7,804 bases of DNA from assembly GCA_946480015.1 (NCBI GenBank), contig CAMLIL010000155.1:1-7804 (forward strand), given 5' to 3'. The notes under the pieces are model-generated. The model made no database searches and was not told the origin of the DNA. It saw only the letters and a program-made list of their open reading frames with translations. Made by a program: the position numbers and the translations under genes. Below are positions 1 through 5,014 of this stretch, piece by piece. The stretch is from an uncultured Oxalobacteraceae bacterium (GTDB taxonomy: Bacteria; Pseudomonadota; Gammaproteobacteria; Burkholderiales; Burkholderiaceae). Every line of letters starts with the position of its first letter. The stretch's first letter is position 1.

Positions 1-12
1 GCGTCGCCATGA
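1..12 (+). CDS. 3' end of an upstream gene (possibly lspA)
   Basis: The first four in-frame triplets read Ala-Ser-Pro-stop (gcg tcg cca tga). The TGA at 10-12 overlaps the ATG at 9-11 as ATGA, the usual layout for translationally coupled genes. In many Burkholderiales the gene before coaBC is lspA (lipoprotein signal peptidase), which is the basis for the suggestion. Three residues cannot identify a protein, so this is a weak call based on overlap geometry and known gene order. Confidence 0.3.
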   Translation, partial: ASP

Positions 13-1235
13 CGATGGATTTGCAAGGTAAGAAAATCGTCCTCGGCCTGTCCGGGGGCGTCGCGTGCTACAAGGCCGCGGAACTGTGCCGCGCCCTCGC
101 GCGCGAAGGCGCCAGCGTGCAGGTCGTCATGACCGACGCGGCCACCCACTTCATCACCGCGGTGACCATGCAGGCGCTGTCCGGCAATCCGGTCTACACC
201 GACCAGTGGGACGCGCGCATGGCCAACAACATGGCCCACATCGACCTGACCCGCGGAGCCGATGCCATCCTGATCGCGCCCTGCTCGGCCGACTTCATGC
301 GCAAGCTGGCCCATGGCGTCTGCGACGACCTGCTCTCGACCCTGTGCCTGGCGCGCCCGCACCAGCTGCCGCTGCTGGTGGCGCCGGCCATGAACGTGGA
401 GATGTGGCAGAACCCCGCCACCCAGCGCAACGCCGCCCAGCTGCGCGCTGATGCCATCAAGATCCTCGGCCCGGCCGCCGGCGAACAGGCCTGCGGCGAA
501 GTGGGCCTTGGCCGCATGCTCGAACCGCTCGACCTGCTCGAAGAACTGGTCGCCTCCTTCCAGCCGAAGGTATTGGCCGGCAAGCGCGTGCTCATTACCG
601 CCGGTCCGACCTTCGAAGCCATCGACCCGGTACGCGGCATCACCAATCTCTCGTCCGGCAAGATGGGTTACGCCATCGCCCGCGCCGCGCGCGAAGCCGG
701 CGCCGACGTCTCCCTGGTGTCCGGCCCGACCACCTTGCCCACCCCGCATGGCGTACGCCGCACCAATGTGCAAAGCGCCCAGCAGATGCACGACGCCGTC
801 ATGGCCGCCGTCGGCGGCCAGCATATCTTCATCGGCGTGGCCGCGGTGGCCGACTGGCGCGTGGTCAATGCCAGCGACCAGAAAATGAAAAAGCAGGACG
901 ACGGCGCCGTGCCCGTACTGCAGTTCGAACAGAACGCCGACATCCTCGCGGCGGTGGCCGCCACCACCTCGATATCCGGCTGGCCCTACTGCGTCGGCTT
1001 CGCCGCCGAATCGGAAAACCTGGTGCAGTACGGCGCCGTCAAGCGCGAGAAGAAAGGCATCCCGCTGTTAGTCGGGAACATCGGCCACCACACCTTCGGC
1101 GCCGACGACAACACCATCGTGCTGTTCGACGAAACCGGCCACACCGTGCTGCCGCGCGCCGACAAGCTCACCCTCGCGCGCCAGCTGATTTCCGAAATCG
1201 CCAAGCGCCTCGAACAGCGCTCGCTTCTCAAATAA
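9..1235 (+). CDS. coaBC: CoaBC: bifunctional phosphopantothenoylcysteine decarboxylase / phosphopantothenate-cysteine ligase
   Basis: Cytosolic bifunctional enzyme of coenzyme A synthesis. The CoaB half joins 4'-phosphopantothenate to cysteine using CTP; the FMN-dependent CoaC half decarboxylates the product to 4'-phosphopantetheine. The 408 residues match the usual Dfp length. The CoaC half (about 7-185) shows the flavoprotein start LGLSGGVACYKAAEL, an active-site-type His77 in NMAHIDL, the PAMNVEMW motif (126-133) with Asn129, and Cys162 in ACGEVGLGRM. The CoaB half (about 190-405) shows VLITAGPTFEAIDPVRGITN, the SSGKMG loop (215-220) with Asn213 just before it, and the lysine cluster KMKKQ (292-296). 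All signature residues known from E. coli Dfp have counterparts. The start at 9 overlaps an upstream stop; an ATG at 15 is also possible and would remove only two residues. dut follows after 12 bp, so the two are probably co-transcribed. Confidence 0.97.
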   Translation: MTMDLQGKKIVLGLSGGVACYKAAELCRALAREGASVQVVMTDAATHFITAVTMQALSGNPVYTDQWDARMANNMAHIDLTRGADAILIAPCSADFMRKLAHGVCDDLLSTLCLARPHQLPLLVAPAMNVEMWQNPATQRNAAQLRADAIKILGPAAGEQACGEVGLGRMLEPLDLLEELVASFQPKVLAGKRVLITAGPTFEAIDPVRGITNLSSGKMGYAIARAAREAGADVSLVSGPTTLPTPHGVRRTNVQSAQQMHDAVMAAVGGQHIFIGVAAVADWRVVNASDQKMKKQDDGAVPVLQFEQNADILAAVAATTSISGWPYCVGFAAESENLVQYGAVKREKKGIPLLVGNIGHHTFGADDNTIVLFDETGHTVLPRADKLTLARQLISEIAKRLEQRSLLK

Positions 1236-1247
1236 AGCAAAGCATCC

Positions 1248-1697
1248 ATGAAAACCATCGACATCAAGATTCTCGACCAACGCATGCGCGAACTGCTGCC
1301 GCACTACGCCACGCCCGGCAGCGCCGGCCTTGACCTGCGCGCCTGCATCGACGCCCCGCTCACCATCGAGGCCGGCCAGACCGTGCTCATTCCCACCGGC
1401 CTGGCGATTCACCTGGCCGATCCCGGCTACGCCGCCATGATCCTGCCGCGCAGCGGCATGGGCCACAAGAACGGCATCGTTCTGGGGAATCTGGTAGGCT
1501 TGATCGACTCCGACTATCAGGGACAGCTGATGGTGTCGACCTGGAACCGCGGCCAGCACGCGTTCACCCTGCAGCCCATGGACCGTCTGGCGCAGCTGGT
1601 CGTCGTGCCTGTCCTGCAGGTTGGCTTCAACGTCGTCGACGAATTCGACACCACCGAGCGCGGTGCTAACGGTTTCGGCAGCACCGGCAAACAATAG
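1248..1697 (+). CDS. dut: Dut: dUTP diphosphatase (trimeric dUTPase)
   Basis: Hydrolyses dUTP to dUMP and pyrophosphate, keeping uracil out of DNA and supplying dUMP for thymidylate synthesis; the family is a cytosolic homotrimer. At 149 residues it has normal length, and all five dUTPase motifs are present in order: [10 protein letters not shown] (25-32); II, PRSG (67-70); [12 protein letters not shown] (84-92), carrying the catalytic aspartate; [12 protein letters not shown] (112-121); [11 protein letters not shown] (138-147), the arm that closes over the nucleotide. It lies 12 bp after coaBC, matching the dfp-dut order known in many proteobacteria. No convincing Shine-Dalgarno precedes the ATG, which suggests coupled translation with coaBC. 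The stop codon abuts the palindromic element at 1698-1817. Confidence 0.97.
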   Translation: MKTIDIKILDQRMRELLPHYATPGSAGLDLRACIDAPLTIEAGQTVLIPTGLAIHLADPGYAAMILPRSGMGHKNGIVLGNLVGLIDSDYQGQLMVSTWNRGQHAFTLQPMDRLAQLVVVPVLQVGFNVVDEFDTTERGANGFGSTGKQ

Positions 1698-1817
1698 TGG
1701 GCCTCGAAAAACCGTAGCGAGCGCCGCAAGTTTCGTTCGAGAAGCGCAGCCGTACGAAGGTACGGTGAGCATCGCAGGACGAAAATTGCGGCGCGCAGTA
1801 GGTTCTTCGAGTGCCCA
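1698..1817. repeat. 120-bp long imperfect palindrome (MITE/ERIC-like intergenic element)
   Basis: This stretch holds no credible gene and folds on itself almost end to end. Complementary blocks from outside in: tgggc (1698-1702) with gccca (1813-1817); ctcgaa (1703-1708) with ttcgag (1806-1811); acc (1711-1713) with ggt (1801-1803); gcgccgcaa (1721-1729) with ttgcggcgc (1786-1794), a perfect 9-bp match; tttcgt (1731-1736) with acgaaa (1779-1784); ccgtac (1750-1755) with gtacgg (1760-1765), closed by a gaag tetraloop. Small bulges separate the blocks. The ends resemble terminal inverted repeats, about 16 bp with one indel and one mismatch. A 5-bp caata occurs on both sides (1692-1696 and 1816-1820), a possible but weak target duplication. 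It could be a mobile miniature element, a REP/ERIC-type repeat, or an mRNA-stabilising or attenuating hairpin between dut and the lipoprotein gene. Confidence 0.85.
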
Positions 1818-1828
1818 ATAAGAAACTT

Positions 1829-1834
1829 GAGAGG
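1829..1834 (+). promoter_or_regulatory. Ribosome binding site choosing the lipoprotein start
   Basis: The purine run gagagg ends four bases before the ATG at 1839. It favours that ATG over the in-frame TTG at 1827, which would place the start before this site and would add only four residues ahead of the signal peptide. Confidence 0.6.
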
Positions 1835-1838
1835 TTTT

Positions 1839-2930
1839 ATGCCCCGCATCCCTGGTCTGCGCACGGCCGCCCTGCCCGCAATCGCCATGGCGCTTCTGCT
1901 GTCCGCATGCAGCACTCCCGGCCCGGTCAAACAGGCGCCCATCGCCACCGCGCCGCAGGAGCCGGTTCCAGAGCCGGCGCCGGTCCTCAGTCCCAAGATG
2001 GCGGCCGCCGCCGACACCCTCACCCGCATGGCCAGCCTGCAGGACCGCCTGTACCGCGTGGCCGCTCCGCTGCTGATCAACAACGCCGAGCTATGCAAGA
2101 CGCATGCGAAGAACCTGCTCGGCTTCACCGCCAAGAACCGTTATTCCTACGCCGGCGAATACAATGACGCGGCCCATGTGGCCTTCGGCATGGGCGAGCG
2201 CCTGCAGGTGACCGGCGTGCTGGCCGGCAGCGGCGCCGCGCGCGCCGGCCTGCGCCGCGGCGACGGCCTCATTGCGGCCGGCGGCAAGCAGCTGCCCACC
2301 GGCCCGGCCGCGCCCTCCACCGCCGGTTCCGTATTCGGCCCGCTGGTGAGCACCCAGGCCAATATCGACCTCAAGATCGAACGCGACGACAAGCCGCGCC
2401 AGCTGACCGTGCCGGTCACGCGCGCCTGCGGCTTCGGGGTGGAACTGGGCAGCGCCGACAATGTGAACTCTTACGCCGACGGCCAGCGCGTCATGGTCAC
2501 GCGCGGCATGATCGCCTTCACCCAGAACGACGACGAACTGGCCTACCTGCTGGCCAAGGGCATGGCCCACAACATCCTCGGCCACGCCGCCACCCAGCGC
2601 AACGGCAGCGCCATCGGCAGCATCATCGATAACCTGCTCAGCGTGCGCCCGGACACTTCCATGCTGATCGGCAGCGGCGGCATCAAGCCGATGCCGCAGG
2701 AGCTCGACGCCGCCGCCGACACTCTCAGCCTGTACCTGCTGGCCCGCGCCGGCTACAACATCGACAATGCCGACGCCTTCTGGAAGCGCCTGGCCGCCAG
2801 CCATCCGGCCACGGTCCTGAACGGCTACGTGGCCAACCATCCGGCCACGGCCCTCCGTCTGGCAGCGATCGACAAGGCAGTGGCCGAGATCAAGGCCAAG
2901 CAGTCCGCCAAGAAGCCGCTGCTGCCCTGA
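1839..2930 (+). CDS. Lipoprotein with PDZ-like and degenerate M48 peptidase-like regions
   Basis: A 363-residue exported protein. Residues 1-24 form a lipoprotein signal: arginines at 3 and 8, a hydrophobic stretch, then lipobox LSAC with Cys24 as the lipidated residue. A Pro/Ala-rich tether follows (about 28-52). Residues about 115-192 look like a PDZ domain (GAARAGLRRGDGLIAAGGK). From about 196 the pattern is that of M48 metalloprotease lipoproteins: NVNSYADGQRVMVTRGM, then DDELAYLLAKGMAHNILGH (231-249), then ELDAAADTLSLYLLARAGYN (288-307), and a C-terminal NHPATALRL. Where active M48 enzymes read HExxH, this protein reads Lys240-Gly241-Met-Ala-His244, so the first zinc His and the catalytic Glu are absent. 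The third-ligand region aligns Asp290 where Glu is usual. The reading frame is intact over its whole length, so it looks like a pseudoprotease, perhaps a chaperone or scaffold in the envelope, rather than a decayed gene. Cys86 and Cys197 could form a disulfide. No terminator is seen in the 10 bp before the convergent gene. Confidence 0.85.
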   Translation: MPRIPGLRTAALPAIAMALLLSACSTPGPVKQAPIATAPQEPVPEPAPVLSPKMAAAADTLTRMASLQDRLYRVAAPLLINNAELCKTHAKNLLGFTAKNRYSYAGEYNDAAHVAFGMGERLQVTGVLAGSGAARAGLRRGDGLIAAGGKQLPTGPAAPSTAGSVFGPLVSTQANIDLKIERDDKPRQLTVPVTRACGFGVELGSADNVNSYADGQRVMVTRGMIAFTQNDDELAYLLAKGMAHNILGHAATQRNGSAIGSIIDNLLSVRPDTSMLIGSGGIKPMPQELDAAADTLSLYLLARAGYNIDNADAFWKRLAASHPATVLNGYVANHPATALRLAAIDKAVAEIKAKQSAKKPLLP

Positions 2931-2940
2931 GAGGCCGCAG

Positions 2941-3075
2941 TCAGCCGGGGAAGTTGGGGAAGCACACCGCCATGATCCAGGTGAGCAGGCCGCAGAACAC
3001 CACCGCGGCCAGCAGTACCACCAGCAGGCGGCCGAACTTGGGCGAGCCGTCGTCGTTTTTTGTAGTATTGGTCAT
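2941..3075 (-). CDS. Small single-span membrane protein (44 residues)
   Basis: A short reading frame from ATG (3075-3073) to TGA (2943-2941). The first 15 residues are polar and charged (MTNTTKNDDGSPKFGR), followed by a hydrophobic helix of about 21 residues (LLVVLLAAVVFCGLLTWIMAV) and a short tail, CFPNFPG. This is the layout of a one-pass membrane protein. The Arg/Lys just before the helix would favour a cytosolic N terminus. It fills the gap exactly, lying convergent with the lipoprotein gene (10 bp apart) and divergent from xdhC (21 bp apart), which argues that it is real. I do not recognise a family and assign no function. The start overlaps one arm of a 10-bp inverted repeat, and a TATACT sequence lies just upstream, so its mRNA may be nearly leaderless. 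Confidence 0.65.
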   Translation of the reverse strand: MTNTTKNDDGSPKFGRLLVVLLAAVVFCGLLTWIMAVCFPNFPG

Positions 3076-3084
3076 CGCCCAAGT
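3036..3084. repeat. 10-bp perfect inverted repeat around the start of the small membrane protein gene
   Basis: acttgggcga (3036-3045) and tcgcccaagt (3075-3084) are exact reverse complements separated by 29 bases. The right arm includes the first base of the small gene's start codon and touches the putative -10 elements for both directions. It may be a two-site operator or, in a longer minus-strand transcript, a hairpin that masks the start codon. A repeat of this size may also arise by chance in a window this long. Confidence 0.45.
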
Positions 3085-3089
3085 ATAGT
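3082..3089. promoter_or_regulatory. Overlapping divergent -10 elements for xdhC and the small membrane protein
   Basis: On the plus strand TATAGT (3084-3089) lies seven bases before the xdhC ATG. On the minus strand TATACT (3087-3082) lies six bases before the small gene's ATG. Both match the -10 consensus at five of six positions and both would give almost leaderless transcripts, in keeping with the lack of a Shine-Dalgarno at either start. Matching -35 boxes are poor (ttgtag at 3060-3065 for xdhC), so this is tentative. Confidence 0.35.
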
Positions 3090-3096
3090 CGATCCC

Positions 3097-4080
3097 ATGG
3101 ACAGCATAGACCTCGAAGTACTGAAAACCGCCGCCGGCTGGGTCGGCGCCGGCCGCGCCTGCGAACTCGTCACCGTCGTCAAGACCTGGGGTTCCAGCCC
3201 GCGCCCGATCGGCGCCCTGCTGGCCATCTGCGACGACGGCCGCGTGGTCGGTTCGGTCTCGGGCGGCTGCATCGAGGACGACCTGATCGCCCGCGTGCGC
3301 GAGCACGGCATCACCCGCAGCGCGCCCGAACTGGTCAGCTACGGCATCAGCGCCGACGCAGCGCACCGCTTCGGCCTGCCCTGCGGCGGCACCATCGAAC
3401 TGGCCATCGAACCGCTGTCCCACGACAGCCGCATCGATGAACTGCTGGCGCGCCTGGATCGCCACGAACTGCTCGAACGCCGGCTCGACTTCGCCACCGG
3501 CGCGGTCGAGCTGGCGCGCGCGCCGGCGGGCGCCGTGCAGCGCATCGAACACGGCGTCCTGAGCACCATCCACGGCCCGCGCTGGCGCCTGTTCATCATC
3601 GGCGCCGGCCAGCTGTCGCGCTTTCTGGCACAGATCGCCAGCGCGATGGACTACTACGTCACCGTGTGCGATCCGCGCGAAGAATACCGCGCCGGCTGGC
3701 AGCTGCCCGGCGTGCAGCTGGTGCACATGATGCCCGACGACCTGGTGCTCGAAGCGCGGCTGGACCACCGCAGCGCCGTGGTCGCGCTCACCCACGACCC
3801 CAAGCTGGACGATCTGGCCCTGATGGAAGCGCTCAAGTCCGACGCCTTCTACGTCGGCGCGATCGGCTCGCGCGTGAACAACGCCAGGCGGCGCGAACGG
3901 CTCAAGCTGTTCGACCTCAGCGACGCGCAGCTGGCACGCCTGCACGGCCCCATCGGCCTGTACATCGGCAGCAAGACGCCGTCCGAAATCGCCATCTCCA
4001 TCCTGGCCGAACTGACCGCCGTCAAAAACGGCGTGCCGGCCGAACTGCAGGTGCAGCACGCCGCGGCGCTGGACGCGTGA
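3097..4080 (+). CDS. XdhC/CoxI-family protein (molybdoenzyme maturation type)
   Basis: Family members act in the cytosol in maturation of molybdenum hydroxylases. Rhodobacter XdhC binds the molybdenum cofactor, helps its sulfuration and hands it to xanthine dehydrogenase; CoxI/CoxF are relatives. The 327 residues contain the N-terminal XdhC_CoxI domain (about 12-80) with TWGSSPRPIGALLAI (30-44) and GSVSGGCIEDDLI (52-64), whose Cys58 is the conserved family cysteine, plus a further PCGGTIEL (95-102). The C-terminal Rossmann-type domain (about 160-305) has IIGAGQLSRFL (167-177), CDPREEY (191-197), LTHDPKLDD (231-239), GAIGSR (254-259) and a closing GLYIGSKTPSEIAISILAEL. The glycine loop has Gln where classical XdhC has His (GAGH). 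No xanthine dehydrogenase or other molybdoenzyme gene lies in the window, so the client is unknown. There is no Shine-Dalgarno before the ATG. The stop overlaps the next gene by 4 bp. Confidence 0.9.
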   Translation: MDSIDLEVLKTAAGWVGAGRACELVTVVKTWGSSPRPIGALLAICDDGRVVGSVSGGCIEDDLIARVREHGITRSAPELVSYGISADAAHRFGLPCGGTIELAIEPLSHDSRIDELLARLDRHELLERRLDFATGAVELARAPAGAVQRIEHGVLSTIHGPRWRLFIIGAGQLSRFLAQIASAMDYYVTVCDPREEYRAGWQLPGVQLVHMMPDDLVLEARLDHRSAVVALTHDPKLDDLALMEALKSDAFYVGAIGSRVNNARRRERLKLFDLSDAQLARLHGPIGLYIGSKTPSEIAISILAELTAVKNGVPAELQVQHAAALDA

Positions 4081-4973
4081 AGCGCGCCATCGCCCTGCCG
4101 TCCGGCTACCGCGCCGACGACGTGCTGGCCTTCCACAGCCGCGATGCCGAAGGCGTGGCCGAACAGGTCAGCGGCACCAGCCTGCGCAAAGGCGTGATCC
4201 TGGACGGCACCCCGGTGCTGCTGAGCGTGACGCTGACGCCCGGTTCGGCCGAATGCAGCATCGACGCCGACGGCGCCATCACTGCGGCCATTGACGCGCT
4301 GGCCCGCGAAGCGCTCACCAGCATGCTCGGCCTGCGCATCGATCCCGCGCCGTTCCTGAAGGCTGTGGCCAACGACACCTTGCTCGGCCCGATGGCGGCG
4401 CGCCAGAGCGGCCTGCGGGTGGTGCAATCGGCCAGCGTCTTTGAGGCCCTGACCTGGGCCATCATCGGCCAGCAGATCAATCTCCCGTTCGCCATCGCCC
4501 TGCGCCGCACCTTCATCCTGCAGGCCGGCCGCCGCCACAGCAGCGGCCTGCGGTGCTATCCAGAGGCCAGCGATGCCGCGCGCCTCGCGCCGGAAGCGCT
4601 CACCGCGCGCAAGTTTTCGCGGTCCAAGGCCGACACGCTGCTGCGCCTGGCGCTACTTGTCGACAGCGGCGCGCTCGCACTGGAGCGCCATGCCGACGTC
4701 GCCAAGACCAGCGCCGACCTGCTGGCCGTGAAAGGCATCGGGCCGTGGACCGTCAACTACGCGCTGCTGCGCGGCTACGGCTACCCCGACTGTTCGCTGC
4801 ACGGCGACGTGGCCATCCGCAGCGCCTTCCAGCGCCTGCTGGGCGAGGACAGCAAACCCGATATCGCCCGCACCGAAGCGCTGCTGGCGCCCTACCAGCC
4901 GCACCGCACCATGGCCGCGGCCCACCTGTGGGCCAGCCTGTCGTCCGCCCCGCTTGACCCTGACGCTGCGTGA
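4077..4973 (+). CDS. AlkA-like DNA-3-methyladenine glycosylase II (HhH-GPD)
   Basis: Predicted to remove alkylated bases such as 3-methyladenine from DNA as the first step of base excision repair. The GTG at 4077 overlaps the xdhC stop as GTGA and gives 298 residues, close to E. coli AlkA (282). Residues about 7-110 fit the AlkA N-terminal beta domain (GYRADDVLAFHSRDAEGVAE, compare the AlkA start WSWMLGFLAARAVSSVETVA). ALTWAIIGQQINLPFA (124-139) fits the first HhH-GPD helix. The helix-hairpin-helix is LLAVKGIGPWTVNYALLRGY (215-234). The catalytic aspartate is Asp244 in SLHGDVAIR. The C terminus RTMAAAHLWASL (277-288) also fits the AlkA fold. The frame stays open upstream to 3666, but that part lies inside xdhC in another frame and has no AlkA homology, so the overlapping GTG is preferred. 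It is probably translated by coupling with xdhC. There is no Ada-type domain. Confidence 0.9.
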   Translation: MKRAIALPSGYRADDVLAFHSRDAEGVAEQVSGTSLRKGVILDGTPVLLSVTLTPGSAECSIDADGAITAAIDALAREALTSMLGLRIDPAPFLKAVANDTLLGPMAARQSGLRVVQSASVFEALTWAIIGQQINLPFAIALRRTFILQAGRRHSSGLRCYPEASDAARLAPEALTARKFSRSKADTLLRLALLVDSGALALERHADVAKTSADLLAVKGIGPWTVNYALLRGYGYPDCSLHGDVAIRSAFQRLLGEDSKPDIARTEALLAPYQPHRTMAAAHLWASLSSAPLDPDAA

Positions 4974-4995
4974 GGCTGCATGCTGGCCTCACGCA
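4967..4995 (+). promoter_or_regulatory. 10-bp perfect hairpin across the glycosylase stop, upstream of the MerR gene
   Basis: tgcgtgaggc (4967-4976) and gcctcacgca (4986-4995) are perfect reverse complements with a nine-base loop (tgcatgctg) that itself contains the palindrome gcatgc. The left arm includes the TGA of the glycosylase gene; the right arm ends eight bases before the MerR Shine-Dalgarno. No T-run follows, so it is not a standard terminator. A TTGACC sequence at 4954-4959 (five of six to the -35 consensus) precedes it, but a good -10 is lacking. It could be an operator for autoregulation by the MerR protein or an RNA hairpin that separates translation of the two genes. Confidence 0.5.
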
Positions 4996-5003
4996 TGAAG
5001 ACA

Positions 5004-5008
5004 GGGAG
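5004..5008 (+). promoter_or_regulatory. Ribosome binding site choosing the MerR start
   Basis: gggag, part of the purine run gggagaagg (5004-5012), ends six bases before the ATG at 5015. It supports that ATG over the upstream in-frame GTG at 4970, which lacks a site and would put 15 extra residues before the MerR helix-turn-helix. Confidence 0.7.
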
Positions 5009-5014
5009 AAGGCG

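Noticed and set aside
1068..1772. Long minus-strand open frame opposite coaBC and dut
   Set aside because: It lies antisense to two certain genes, has low-complexity Ala/Gly/Val/His-type composition typical of the antisense frame of GC-rich genes, and no recognisable motif.
1692..1820. caata direct repeats as a confirmed 5-bp target-site duplication
   Set aside because: Five bases are too few, the right copy overlaps the palindrome's terminal bases, and the left copy is part of dut's last codons. Kept only as a possibility.
2091..2840. Long minus-strand open frame opposite the lipoprotein gene
   Set aside because: The sense frame has signal peptide, lipobox and family motifs. The antisense product is repetitive Ala/Gly/Val/His without a domain.
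3076..4059. Minus-strand open frame extending upstream of the small membrane protein, opposite xdhC
   Set aside because: The upstream part is the antisense shadow of xdhC. Only the last 44 codons, from the ATG at 3075, have protein-like character and lie in otherwise empty sequence.
3666..4076. N-terminal extension of the glycosylase frame inside xdhC
   Set aside because: It would overlap xdhC by over 400 bp with Arg/Ala-rich out-of-frame sequence. The GTG at 4077 starts where AlkA homology begins.
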